Positions 18,051 through 26,986 of a DNA stretch of 64,000 nucleotides are shown piece after piece; the stretch's first letter is position 1; the number at the start of each line of letters is the position of its first letter. Source of the stretch: an uncultured Pirellulales bacterium. Its GTDB lineage: Bacteria; Planctomycetota; Planctomycetia; Pirellulales; Thermoguttaceae. The DNA lies in assembly GCA_938015445.1 (NCBI GenBank), contig CALLPE010000008.1, positions 306,705 to 370,704 of the forward strand. Direction: 5' to 3'. The translations under genes were made by a program, and so were the position numbers. The notes under the pieces were generated by a model that was not told the DNA's origin, did not search any database, and saw nothing but the letters and a program-made list of their open reading frames with translations.

Positions 18051-19184
18051 ATGCCTGTCGAAGTAATTGACCTGCGTGTTGCCGAGGACTGGCGCGACGT
18101 CGTGCATCGGGCCGTCCAAACCCTGGCCGAAGGCAAACTGGTGGTCTTTCCCACCGAAACCGTTTATGGTCTGGCTGCCAGCGCACTGGACCAGTCGGCG
18201 GTGGAGCGGTTGATTCGGGTGAAGGGGCGCCGGCCTGGGCAGCCGCTGACGCTGGCCATCCGTAGTGCCGCAGAGGCCCGAGACTACGCCCCCGACCTAT
18301 CTGCCTTGGCCCAACGTCTGGCCCGACGCTGCTGGCCCGGCCCTATTACCCTGGTGCTCGACGACTCTCATCCCCAAAGCCTGGTAAGGCGATTGCCCAG
18401 CTTTGTCCAACAGGCCGTTTCGCCCAGCAACGCGGTCGGGTTGCGGGTGCCGGGACACCAGTTGATCCTCGACGTGATGCAGATGATCGTCGGCCCGCTG
18501 GTACTCAGCAGCGCCAATCGTTCCGGGCAGCCCGACGCCGTCACTGCCGCCGAAGTGCTGGAGAGCCTCGGCGACGAGGTGGACTTGCTGCTGGACGACG
18601 GCCGGTGTCGTTTTGCCCAACCGTCCTCGGTGGTGAAGGTGGTGGGAAACCGCTACGAAGTTCTTCGCGCCGGTGTGGTGCCCGAGAAAACCATCCAGCG
18701 GCTTTCCAGCGTGATGCTGCTGTTCGTATGCACGGGCAATACCTGTCGCAGCCCTTTGGCCGAGGTCATCTGCTGCGACATGCTGGCCAAACAAATCGGC
18801 TGTCACCTGGATGAACTGGAAGACCACGGGGTGATCGTGATGTCGGCCGGCGTGGCAGCGATGATGGGTGGAACGGCCTCGGCGGAAGCCATTCAAGTTG
18901 CCGCCGAACTGGGGCTGGATTTGACCAGCCATCAAACCCAGCCGGTCAACGAGCAGTTGGTCCGCCACGCCGACGTGATCTTCACGATGACTCGCTCGCA
19001 CCGCGAGGCCATCGTCGAGCAATGGCCCGAGGCCGCCGAGCGCACTGAGCTGCTGGCGGTCGACGAGTCGGATATCTGCGATCCTATCGGCGGCCCGCTG
19101 GAACGCTACCGCTTTTGCGCCGCTCAAATCCAGGAGGCGCTTGCCCACCGCCTTAAACAAATCGAGCTGCCCAGCCGGAAGTAG
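18051..19184 (+). CDS. Sua5/YrdC threonylcarbamoyl-AMP synthase fused to LMW protein phosphatase
   Basis: A two-domain protein of 377 residues. The first 200 residues form a Sua5/YrdC/YciO domain (VVFPTETVYGLA, RVKGRRPGQPL, VGLRVPGH, LSSANRSGQPD), which makes threonylcarbamoyl-AMP for the t6A37 modification of tRNA. Residues 222-370 are a low-molecular-weight phosphatase with P-loop CTGNTCR (Cys227 to Arg233) and the general-acid segment CDPIGG. The Thr at 231 matches the residue that favours phosphoarginine in Bacillus YwlE. ywlC and ywlE are neighbours in Bacillus, so the fusion is consistent with a real link. The ATG at 18051 is chosen; a TTG at 18027 abuts the purine tract too closely. 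Confidence 0.9.
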   Translation: MPVEVIDLRVAEDWRDVVHRAVQTLAEGKLVVFPTETVYGLAASALDQSAVERLIRVKGRRPGQPLTLAIRSAAEARDYAPDLSALAQRLARRCWPGPITLVLDDSHPQSLVRRLPSFVQQAVSPSNAVGLRVPGHQLILDVMQMIVGPLVLSSANRSGQPDAVTAAEVLESLGDEVDLLLDDGRCRFAQPSSVVKVVGNRYEVLRAGVVPEKTIQRLSSVMLLFVCTGNTCRSPLAEVICCDMLAKQIGCHLDELEDHGVIVMSAGVAAMMGGTASAEAIQVAAELGLDLTSHQTQPVNEQLVRHADVIFTMTRSHREAIVEQWPEAAERTELLAVDESDICDPIGGPLERYRFCAAQIQEALAHRLKQIELPSRK

Positions 19185-19198
19185 AACTCGTCTGAAAA

Positions 19199-19229
19199 CC
19201 GGCTCGGGCGCCGGCGCTTTCTTATTCTT
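19199..19229 (+). terminator. Possible intrinsic terminator after the Sua5 fusion
   Basis: CCGGC (19199-19203) pairs with GCCGG (19210-19214) around a six-base loop, followed by a pyrimidine-rich tail (CTTTCTTATTCTT). The stem is short and the tail is interrupted, so this is tentative. Confidence 0.35.
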
Positions 19230-19455
19230 ATACGATTTTGGGCACGTGAGACGCTTGCAAACACGGCGTACACTGCAAAGACGGCGTACACCTACACATA
19301 CTGTGCCCACATAGCCCAGTGTTGCGGGGCATCAAGACGTTTTCTTCGCCGTCACCATGCTTGCCGGTGTGGGGCTGCATTTGGGCATTTCGGAAACCGC
19401 GCGGCCGGTCAGTAGGCGATCGTAGCAAAACCTCGAGCGTGCTGGGGGCTACCGC

Positions 19456-20559
19456 TCATCGTAGTGCCCGAGCGCGCAGATAAACGTCGCCTTCGAACTG
19501 TTCGACCACAGGGGTTTCCAGTGGCAAGGCATTTGCCACCGTTTCGATTCCCTGCCCGGCGACTGGCGAGCCGGCTGTTGCCCCGCCCAGCAGCTTCGGC
19601 GCGATGAAGACGTGTACTTCGTCGATCAGCCGACCGTCCAGCAGCGCGCCGAAGACTTCCGCTCCGCCCTCGAACAGCACGTTGGTCAACCGCCGGTTGC
19701 CCAGCTCGACCAGCAGCGCGTGCAACCGCTCAACATGTCCCTGGCCCTGGCATACGAACACCTCGCAACCGGATTGCTCTAAGCGATGGCACTCGGCCGC
19801 TGGACACTCGGGCCCGATCGCTACGATGACGGGGAACTGCCGGGCGGTACGTACCAGTTGGCTTTCCGAGGGCAGCCGGCCGCGGCTATCCAGTACGATG
19901 CGCGTGGCCACTCGCGGTCCTGGCGGCCGGGCTGTCAGCAGTGGGTCGTCGCGCACAGCGGTACCCCGACCGACGACGATTGCATCTACCCGACCGCGCA
20001 ACCGATGCACTGCCGCCCGGGACCGCTCGCCCGAAATCCACCGGCTACCACCGTCGCGGGCGAACAGTTTGCCGTCGAGCGTCATTGCCCATTTGGCGAT
20101 TACCCAGGGCCTGCCCGTGGTGAGCAGTTTAATATACGGAGCCATCAGCCGCTCGGCTTCGGTCGCCAGCAGACCGGCCGAAACTTGCAAACCGGCTTCG
20201 CGCAATCGGCGCAGGCCCCCGCCCGATACGGCCGGAAACGGGTCGGTTGTCGCCGCTACCACGCGGCGAATGCCGGCGGCGATGATGGCTTCGGTACATG
20301 GCGGCGTCTTGCCGTAATGGCAACATGGCTCCAAGGTTACATACATTGTGGCCCCAGCGGCACGCGAGCCGGCCATTCGCAGCGCCTCCACTTCGGCGTG
20401 CGCGCCGCCGAACCGGCGATGCCAACCTTCGCCGATAATCTCGGCCCCGTGGGCGATCACGCAGCCGACCATCGGGTTCGGCTCGACGTAGCCTTCGCCC
20501 TGGGCTGCCAGTTCCAACGCACGGCGCATGTGCCACAGGTCGATTTCTTCGGGCGACAT
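19456..20559 (-). CDS. ribD: RibD, riboflavin deaminase/reductase
   Basis: Bifunctional riboflavin pathway enzyme of 367 residues. The N-terminal deaminase domain has the zinc motif HAEVEAL and PCCHYGKTPPC, where His and two Cys bind zinc and Glu is catalytic. The C-terminal reductase domain begins near 150 with PWVIAKWAMTLDGK and contains RVDAIVVGRGT and NVLFEGGAEV for NADPH and substrate. It converts the GTP-derived diaminopyrimidine to the ribitylamino-uracil precursor. The ATG at 20559 is preferred over a TTG at 20571. No other rib gene is adjacent. Confidence 0.95.
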   Translation of the reverse strand: MSPEEIDLWHMRRALELAAQGEGYVEPNPMVGCVIAHGAEIIGEGWHRRFGGAHAEVEALRMAGSRAAGATMYVTLEPCCHYGKTPPCTEAIIAAGIRRVVAATTDPFPAVSGGGLRRLREAGLQVSAGLLATEAERLMAPYIKLLTTGRPWVIAKWAMTLDGKLFARDGGSRWISGERSRAAVHRLRGRVDAIVVGRGTAVRDDPLLTARPPGPRVATRIVLDSRGRLPSESQLVRTARQFPVIVAIGPECPAAECHRLEQSGCEVFVCQGQGHVERLHALLVELGNRRLTNVLFEGGAEVFGALLDGRLIDEVHVFIAPKLLGGATAGSPVAGQGIETVANALPLETPVVEQFEGDVYLRARALR

Positions 20560-20618
20560 GGGCGATTCCAAACCGTTAGCCGATTGATGTTAGTCAACCG
20601 ATCGTTCTGGCTCGATTT

Positions 20619-20648
20619 AGTATATCGCCCACACGGCTGACAGCCCAA
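20619..20648 (-). promoter_or_regulatory. Possible promoter for ribD
   Basis: On the minus strand TTGGGC (20648-20643) precedes TATACT (20624-20619) with an 18-base spacer. The -10 is good and the -35 weak. It lies about 60 bases upstream of the ribD start. Confidence 0.3.
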
Positions 20649-20799
20649 TTAGGCCGATGCTCGCTGCCCGGCAATGCCTCTTTCGGAGCGCCGATGTGCG
20701 CTTTGGCTGCTCGCTGGCCAAAACCTGACTGGGCGGTCATCACCGCGCTAGCGCACCGGCCACGGTGTGCCAAGTGCTTCCGCCGGTGGGTTTTTCCGC

Positions 20800-22338
20800 T
20801 CAGTTGGGTTTGTGCGCCGGTGCTTCCCGCAGGTCATACACGGCGTACGAGCCGTTTGCATAAAGACGCTTTAGCGGCAAGTCGGTCTTGCGGTCGGCTA
20901 GCAGAAAGGTGGCGTTGTACTTTCGGGCTGCCGCCAAGAGTTGCTCCAGCGGCACGCTGCTGAGCGAGCTGTGCATCAATTTGCCCGGAGTGCTGGCGTA
21001 CCCGTATATGTCGCCCAGTCTTTGCCACCACTGGCAGATGCCTGCGGGATCCTGGGGCAGCTCTTTCCAGGTGACGACCTCGGGGCGGCTGGTGTACCAT
21101 TTGAAGGTCTGATTAGCCCGCGGCGTGAGCCAAATGGCATCGGGCGGTATTTCGGCGTTAGAGGCGATCCAGGCGCATACGTCACGCCAGGCGGGGTAAT
21201 CGGGCAGGCGATCGGCCCGCGGCACGCCCGGCTCCAGCCGTTGATAGGCAAGCGGCAGATAGTGAACCGCCAACAAGCCGATAACGATTGATAGCCACAA
21301 GGCAGCGCGGCGCGGAGCGGAACGCATCATACCCTCCACCGCCCGAGGCCCCACCAGCGCCACTCCCAGTGGCAGTGCCACATCGGCCAAACGGAACCAG
21401 TAGAATCGCAACAGGCTGGCGGCCATCATGCGATCGACGAATTGCAGCAACGCCAAGGCTGCTCCGACGATTGCAATGCACAGGGCAACGGCTACGAACA
21501 GCCGTAAGCGACGCAGAGGCGACTGGGCCGGCAGCAACTCGCACAAAGCCAGCCACAGCACACCAAGCAGCACGAAGCGGACGACAAACGGCGGCTGAAA
21601 AGACAGCGGGTCCAAGTGATGATAAAGCCGGTAGAAAACGTATATCACATTTGCTTGATCGATGGACGCCGCATCGGCTCCGCGGCTCAGTAGCAGCACC
21701 GGGACGATCCCCGGCAGAGCGATGACCGCTCCACCCAGCATGGCCGGCACCATAGAGCGCAGCGCGGGCCGTTCGCTACGGTCCAACCACCACACCAGGG
21801 CTGCGGCTATGGCGGCCCAACCTCCTACCAGCGGATGAAACATCGTCGCCGCGCCCAGCAACAGCCATGCGCGTCGCCAGCAGGCTCGAACGATCGCTTC
21901 CACCGCCAGGAACATCAATACGAAAGCAAAGCCTTTGGCTTCCACACCGCCAATGAGCCATTCGCCAGCTACATGGCAGCGGTCCACCAGGCAGGCCAGC
22001 AGTGCGCCGGTAAGCACCGACCACCACCGCCCGGGCAACACGGCAGTGCTGAGCCGCTGCCACGACCAAGCCAGCAGCGTCCAAACCAGCAGTCGTCCCA
22101 CCCAGGCCATCACCGGCGGCGATACCACCAGAGACAGCCAGCCAAAACTCAGGTAGAACACCAGATGAGCGTCTGGCGTTTGCAGGAAAAAGTCGCCTTT
22201 GGCCCAGTCGGGGTTCCACCAGTGGATGGCCTTGCCCAGGTAGTTCTGCTCGTTGACGTCCGGCACCGGGTAGGCGCCTTGCACTGCGAACAGCGCCAGC
22301 AGCAACAGCATCTCGGCCAATCGTTGAGTGCGGGTCAT
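20800..22338 (-). CDS. Polytopic membrane protein, DUF6798-like
   Basis: A 512-residue protein with ten or more hydrophobic helices up to about residue 390, followed by a soluble C-terminal part of roughly 120 residues. Features include an early loop PDVNEQNYLGKAIHWWNPDW, which has the acidic and aromatic character of the first loop in GT-C glycosyltransferase-like proteins, and the C-terminal IWLTPRANQTFKWYTSRP. I associate this arrangement with a planctomycete family (DUF6798) of unknown function. A role in envelope glycan or lipid-linked sugar transfer is inference. The ATG at 22338 is chosen over a TTG nine bases upstream. The TPR gene on the same strand ends 128 bases upstream. Confidence 0.65.
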   Translation of the reverse strand: MTRTQRLAEMLLLLALFAVQGAYPVPDVNEQNYLGKAIHWWNPDWAKGDFFLQTPDAHLVFYLSFGWLSLVVSPPVMAWVGRLLVWTLLAWSWQRLSTAVLPGRWWSVLTGALLACLVDRCHVAGEWLIGGVEAKGFAFVLMFLAVEAIVRACWRRAWLLLGAATMFHPLVGGWAAIAAALVWWLDRSERPALRSMVPAMLGGAVIALPGIVPVLLLSRGADAASIDQANVIYVFYRLYHHLDPLSFQPPFVVRFVLLGVLWLALCELLPAQSPLRRLRLFVAVALCIAIVGAALALLQFVDRMMAASLLRFYWFRLADVALPLGVALVGPRAVEGMMRSAPRRAALWLSIVIGLLAVHYLPLAYQRLEPGVPRADRLPDYPAWRDVCAWIASNAEIPPDAIWLTPRANQTFKWYTSRPEVVTWKELPQDPAGICQWWQRLGDIYGYASTPGKLMHSSLSSVPLEQLLAAARKYNATFLLADRKTDLPLKRLYANGSYAVYDLREAPAHKPN

Positions 22339-22466
22339 GGCCAGCAAGGTGTTCGCCGAGGTGTTTATGCCAAAGGTGTCATTGCCGATGGACTATCGCG
22401 CTGCTGGAGTGCTTGAGCGTGTGCGGCCCAACGGACAGCATTCGCTCGGCCCAAACAGCCGACCTA

Positions 22467-24155
22467 TCACTGGCCGCTGCGCAATCGGGCAATGATCACG
22501 TCTCGGCTTTGGCGGGCAGTTTGGTTGTCAGGCTCTAGTTTGAGCACAGTCTCGAAGTCTTCCAGGGCGCCTTCCAAATCTCCCAGCCGGTAAAGCACGT
22601 AACCGCGATTACTGTAGGCGGGAGCGAACTTCGGGTCCAGTTGGATGGCTTGACTGAAATCGGCCGCCGCTTCTTCGAACTTCTCCTGCCGCCGATAAGC
22701 CAGGCCGCGGTTGTAATACACTTCGGCGTAGCGGGGATACAGCGATAGGGCTTCGGTGTACTGGTCGATGGCCTCTTTCAAGTGGCGTTGTTTTTCCGCA
22801 TCCGAGACGTTTGCCTCCCCGACCTTCTTGTGCAACTCGACCCCCAAGCGGTAAAGGTTCTTGGCTTCCTCTTTGGCTGCGGCCAGCGCATCCTCGAAGC
22901 TGTCGATGATCTTGGCCGCTTCCTGGCGGCCGCCCTCGTACACCCAGTTCTTCACTTGTGTCGGCGGCAGTGCCTGTTGAAGTATCAGCGCCTTGTAGTC
23001 GGCCAGTGCTTTTTGCGAGTCGTTTTTTCGGGCGTAGGCCAGCGCCCTGTACAGTAGCGATTCGCCATGATCGGGATTCAGTTCCAGCGCGCGAGTATAA
23101 TCGGCAATGGCCTTATCCATCTCGCCCTGCTGGGCGTAAGCGAATCCCCTGAAGAACCAAGCCATGTAGTCGTCGTCGGCCAACTGGATGGCTTTATTTA
23201 AATCGTCCATGGCCTGGGGGAACTGCTTTTGCATGGCATGAGCGAAACCGCGTTCGCGGTACGCTTCTGGCAGGCTGGGGTCGAGCTTGATGGCCTTGTC
23301 GTAGTCGGCCAGTGCCTTGAGGTAATCGCCTTTCCGCGTGTAAGCATAGCCCCGATGAAACCAGGCCAGCGCGCCGTCGGGCGCCAAAGCCAAAGCACGA
23401 TTCAGGTCGGCCAGAGCGCCGTCCGGGTCTTCGGCCATGGCCTTGCAATAGCCCCGTTCGCTCCAGGCATCGGCGTCCTGGGGGTCAAGCGCCAGCACTT
23501 GGTTGTAATCGGCGATGGCCGCCTCGTAGCGCCCCATCTGCTGCAAAACCATCGCCCGCGCCGAATACACCTCCGGGTCCTTGGGCGCCAAACGGACCGC
23601 TGCGCCCAGATCGGCCAGTGCCTTGCGAAAATCGCCTCTCAGCGCATGGAGCCAACCGCGATCACGATAGGCCGCCACATACTTCGGGTCGAGCTTGATC
23701 GCCGTATCGTAATCGGCTAGCGCCTTTTGGTTCTCGCCCTTTTGTCGGTAAACGAAGGCGCGGGCGAAATAGACGTGCGGATTCTCCGGTTCCAGCTTTA
23801 CCGCCGCCGACACGTCGGAAAGCCCGCCCTCCACGTCTCCGCTGCGCGCGCGAATCAAGCCCCGTTCCATATACGCCACGGCCATCTTGGGATCGAGCTG
23901 GATGGCACGGCCGAGTCCGTTCAGGGCTGCCTGAACGTCCCCCTTTTCCCAGGCCGCCATGGCTTGTTTGTAAGCATCCATAGCCGAGCCGGACTGCTGC
24001 GGGGCCGACTGCTCCGGCCTGCCCTCGCGCCCCAGCAGAGGGAAAAGCCGAGGACGCTCTGGCTTGCTATCGGCCCCCTGCGAGCTTGCGCACAGCGCCG
24101 CCGTCGATGCCACGGCCAAAAGTAGCAAAGTTGCCACACACCGGTTGCGCGCCAT
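22467..24155 (-). CDS. Exported TPR-repeat protein
   Basis: A 562-residue protein with a signal peptide (hydrophobic residues 8-22, cleavage near LCASSQG). It consists almost wholly of about twelve 34-residue tetratricopeptide repeats with the pattern (W/Y)..RG.A....G....AL.D...AI.LDP. An interruption of about 70 residues near 390-460 is rich in Lys, Glu and Ala. TPR arrays mediate protein-protein contacts, and an exported one would act as a periplasmic scaffold; partners are unknown. The ATG is preceded by GAGGAG at nine bases. Confidence 0.85.
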   Translation of the reverse strand: MARNRCVATLLLLAVASTAALCASSQGADSKPERPRLFPLLGREGRPEQSAPQQSGSAMDAYKQAMAAWEKGDVQAALNGLGRAIQLDPKMAVAYMERGLIRARSGDVEGGLSDVSAAVKLEPENPHVYFARAFVYRQKGENQKALADYDTAIKLDPKYVAAYRDRGWLHALRGDFRKALADLGAAVRLAPKDPEVYSARAMVLQQMGRYEAAIADYNQVLALDPQDADAWSERGYCKAMAEDPDGALADLNRALALAPDGALAWFHRGYAYTRKGDYLKALADYDKAIKLDPSLPEAYRERGFAHAMQKQFPQAMDDLNKAIQLADDDYMAWFFRGFAYAQQGEMDKAIADYTRALELNPDHGESLLYRALAYARKNDSQKALADYKALILQQALPPTQVKNWVYEGGRQEAAKIIDSFEDALAAAKEEAKNLYRLGVELHKKVGEANVSDAEKQRHLKEAIDQYTEALSLYPRYAEVYYNRGLAYRRQEKFEEAAADFSQAIQLDPKFAPAYSNRGYVLYRLGDLEGALEDFETVLKLEPDNQTARQSRDVIIARLRSGQ

Positions 24156-24596
24156 TGTTCGGTCTCCTCATCAGCGCCGCAGACCACGAGAAAACAGCAT
24201 CCGAAGTCACAGTAAAGCGTCACCGTCGCCCATAGGAAAACCCGTTGGCGCAAGTGCGGTTATGCTAGTTTAGCAACCCGAGCCGTTAACAGAAACAGCA
24301 ACTGGCGGCTGCAATTGAAGATTCGGGAACCGTTGGTCAAACGAACGTTTAACAACCGTGGCGTGCATGAAGGTTCGATGACTGGTGGTCACGGGCCGGT
24401 TCAAGAACCGTTGGTCACAGTCCGAACCGGCTAGGCAGGGGCTTCGGCGGCGGGGCGGTCCCTCAGCCTGAATTGGCTGCATGGCTTCGGCCAGCCAGCG
24501 GCGCTAACGCGCTCGCAGGGCTGTCTTGCGCCGTTGCGGCGGTTTGCCCGAATTGCACCCCGCTGGCAGGGCAAAATCGCCGCCCTCTAGGCGACA
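24156..24596. other. Intergenic region with dispersed short repeats
   Basis: About 440 bases with no supported gene. GAACCGTTGGTCA occurs at 24327-24339 and 24405-24417, with weaker relatives between (ACTGGTGGTCAC). They do not form a head-to-tail array and no inverted symmetry is evident. Confidence 0.5.
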
Positions 24597-25148
24597 TCAC
24601 AGTGTAGCTTCGTCGGGCGTGGGGTGGACGACGCGGACCGGGCGGACCATTTCGGTGTCCTCCCAACCAACGCCCCGAAGCACCATGCACTCGGAACGAT
24701 ACCGGCGCCACAACGGCTCGCCGATCTCCACCACTACCGCCCAATCGAGCGGCCCACCGTCCTCGCGCTCTAGTTGCTTCACATTATGCACAGCCGCCGC
24801 CGCAATAGCTTGTTTGCGGTGCAAGTACAACTCGTCGGGATAGACGTACCCTTCGGAGTGGGCGTCGGTGTTGGTTACCCGGCAGTACTCCATTTCGGGC
24901 ACTTCCAGCGGGTGCGACGGCCTGTATTTCGGGGTGCCATAAACCAGCCGAAAACGGTCGCCCGGAAACACCGCATTCATGGCGAAGATGCTCAATTGGG
25001 TGGTACATACGGGCGACAATTCGGCGGAGCCAGACATCGTACACAACTGCCGCCGAAGCTGTTCGGCTTCCTCCGCCGTGCGGCAAACCGCTTGAATTCT
25101 TCTGCTAGGCAGGTTTTCGACGATTACATATAGGACTGTTTGTTCCAT
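24597..25148 (-). CDS. Conserved-looking protein of unknown function
   Basis: A 183-residue cytoplasmic protein with no signal peptide or membrane helix, and no family I recognise. The N-terminal half begins MEQTVLYVIVENLPSRR and has a segment of alternating hydrophobic residues like an alpha/beta fold. The middle contains CRVTNTDAHSEGYVYPDELY. The ATG at 25148 is preferred over a start 21 codons upstream because it follows GGGGGAAAAGG. The gene stands alone between two non-coding gaps. Coding status rests on length, start context and plausible composition. Confidence 0.6.
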   Translation of the reverse strand: MEQTVLYVIVENLPSRRIQAVCRTAEEAEQLRRQLCTMSGSAELSPVCTTQLSIFAMNAVFPGDRFRLVYGTPKYRPSHPLEVPEMEYCRVTNTDAHSEGYVYPDELYLHRKQAIAAAAVHNVKQLEREDGGPLDWAVVVEIGEPLWRRYRSECMVLRGVGWEDTEMVRPVRVVHPTPDEATL

Positions 25149-25384
25149 CAGCCTTTTCCCCCGGAGGCTTGGTCGTCTAGAATTGTAATGGACAGCGGGA
25201 CAACCATGCAAACTGCCAACAGTTCCTTATCCACTGAAGGTAGTACTGCATTTAGCACAGAAGTATGGTAGCAGGCCGCTTTGCTTGCTGTAACTCGAGC
25301 CGCGCCTAGTCTACCAGTCGGACTTCGCCCTGCAAGCTATGGCGACGGCAAGTGCTGCGAAGCCAGCCTCTCCGGGCAGCGCCG

Positions 25385-25585
25385 ATGGCTCACGAAATCG
25401 CCAAATTGATACTCGAACACGCCGGGCGTTTCATCGACCGAGCCGAGGCGGTCGATGTGGCCTTGTGGCTCGGAATGCCCCTGCACGAAATCGAGGAGTA
25501 TCTGGACTGGCTCGAGTCGATCCGCGGCGCTGCCAACAACGGTCGCTCAGAAGATGCAGAGCAGGAAGACGATCGGCCTTCTTGA
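25385..25585 (+). CDS. Small acidic protein of unknown function
   Basis: A 66-residue frame beginning MAHEIAKLILEHAGRF, followed by an amphipathic helix-rich stretch (VALWLGMPLHEIEEYLDWLE) and an acidic tail. The composition is that of a real small helical protein, but no Shine-Dalgarno sequence is obvious. The frame could start 11 codons earlier. It precedes the STN-domain gene by 233 bases. Confidence 0.45.
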   Translation: MAHEIAKLILEHAGRFIDRAEAVDVALWLGMPLHEIEEYLDWLESIRGAANNGRSEDAEQEDDRPS

Positions 25586-25756
25586 ACGCCTGTGCAATCA
25601 CTCGTGGCGTCGCCAGTCGCAGCATCCTATGTGGCGCTGCCGCCTAAGCGAGGCCGCGGAACCAATACAAGCGTCATCCCCCGTGCCAAGCTCACGGTTG
25701 GCATAGTCGGTCGAAAAGGCTGCGCCCGGTCAATTTCGCCTGTTGGCGTCGGGTAG

Positions 25757-25765
25757 TGCTACAAT
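25757..25765 (+). promoter_or_regulatory. Candidate extended -10 promoter
   Basis: TG at 25757-25758 one base before TACAAT (25760-25765) forms an extended -10 element. No good -35 is present, as allowed for this promoter type. Transcription would begin near 25772 and give a leader of about 47 bases before the STN-domain gene. Confidence 0.4.
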
Positions 25766-25818
25766 ATTGTGTGCTGAAAGACGTAATAAACAACCCCAGG
25801 ATTAATAGGAGGTTTGCC

Positions 25819-26751
25819 GTGCGCGCCACAATCTCCAGAGCCCTGTTGGTAATCCTGCCTGTCTGTCTGGCATTTGCTTGCTGGGCGGTAGGTGTATTCG
25901 AGCCTTGCCAGGCCGCTGCGGCCGCTGAGGGAGCGTCGCAAGAGGCCGACAGCAAGAAAGCGGCCGAGCCGCCGGCGGACCAACACAAGCCTCAGACGCC
26001 CGCCACATCCCAGGAAAAGAATCACGGCGCCGACAAGACAACGCAGCCGGCGAAGCCGACCCAACAACTGCCGGAACACGCGGCACGGCAAAAGCCGAGC
26101 GAGCCGACCAGGGATGATAAGGCCCGCGAGAAACTCCAGAAGCCTATCGAAGTGAGCTTTTCCGGTACACCACTGGAAGCGGTGCTGGAGGTGTTGGCCG
26201 GGGCCACCGGCTGCCAAATGTTCCTCGATCGCCGCGCGTTGGCAGAAGAGGCGATCCTGGCGGACGCGTCGGTAAGCATCGCCCTGAGCGACGTTCCTGC
26301 CGAGATGGTTCTGGGTTTAGTGCTTGGCCAATTGGGCTTGGACTACTACATCAAGCACGGTGTGATCGTGGTCACCACTGCCGAGAAGGCGCAGGCGGAT
26401 TTGGAGGTTCGCGTTTATCCGGTGCACGACTTGATCGAGCCGATAGGACTTACCCGCCGCAGCCCCGATACCGAGGCCAGCCGACTGACCGACGTAATCC
26501 AGTCCTCGGTAGAACCCGATTCCTGGCAGGACAATGGTGGTCGGGGTACCATTCGGTACTATAGGGGAACTTTGGTGATCGCGCAGACGGTCAAAACGCA
26601 TCAGGCAGTGGAGCGGTTACTGTCCGAGCTGCGTGCCGCCACCAATCAGACCGCCAAAAAAGAGGAGCTGCCGGACGAGAATGGAGCGTTACATCCACCG
26701 ACGACGGAGCCTCACGAATCATCGTCCGCTCCGCCCCATTCCGAGCCTTGA
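25819..26751 (+). CDS. Exported protein with secretin/TonB short N-terminal (STN) domain
   Basis: A 310-residue protein starting at GTG, with a perfect AGGAGG six bases upstream. A signal peptide covers about 1-36. A linker rich in Lys, Pro, Ala and Gln runs to about residue 110. The domain that follows reads IEVSFSGTPLEAVLEVLAGATG, then VSIALSDVPAEMVLGLVLGQLGLDYYIKHGVIVV. This two-helix, beta-strand pattern is the STN domain found at the base of secretins and TonB receptors. No secretin barrel follows, so it is a stand-alone periplasmic protein, a type often seen in planctomycetes. The C-terminal 40 residues are Pro/Glu-rich. Confidence 0.8.
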   Translation: MRATISRALLVILPVCLAFACWAVGVFEPCQAAAAAEGASQEADSKKAAEPPADQHKPQTPATSQEKNHGADKTTQPAKPTQQLPEHAARQKPSEPTRDDKAREKLQKPIEVSFSGTPLEAVLEVLAGATGCQMFLDRRALAEEAILADASVSIALSDVPAEMVLGLVLGQLGLDYYIKHGVIVVTTAEKAQADLEVRVYPVHDLIEPIGLTRRSPDTEASRLTDVIQSSVEPDSWQDNGGRGTIRYYRGTLVIAQTVKTHQAVERLLSELRAATNQTAKKEELPDENGALHPPTTEPHESSSAPPHSEP

Positions 26752-26888
26752 AACCGCAACCGGCTATATGAACCCGAGCGTACAGAGGCGCTACTGAGGG
26801 CATGCCAATGGCCGTCTGGAACTCGGCTGCGGCAATGCCGGCCTAGCCGGCCAGGGGTGCGCTGCTTCGGGGCGGGTCTTTCCGTGGT

Positions 26889-26922
26889 GCAGCTTTCCCA
26901 AGCCTGGCGCAGCTTTCCCAAG
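26889..26922. repeat. Two-copy 14-bp repeat, 20-bp spacing
   Basis: GCAGCTTTCCCAAG occurs at 26889-26902 and 26909-26922 in the gap before asnA. The surrounding 235 bases hold no gene. Confidence 0.7.
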
Positions 26923-26986
26923 TCTCCAGAGGCGGTCGCCTTGCGCGCCGGCCGGCGGCGAGGTATACTTCGGGGAATCGGGCATC

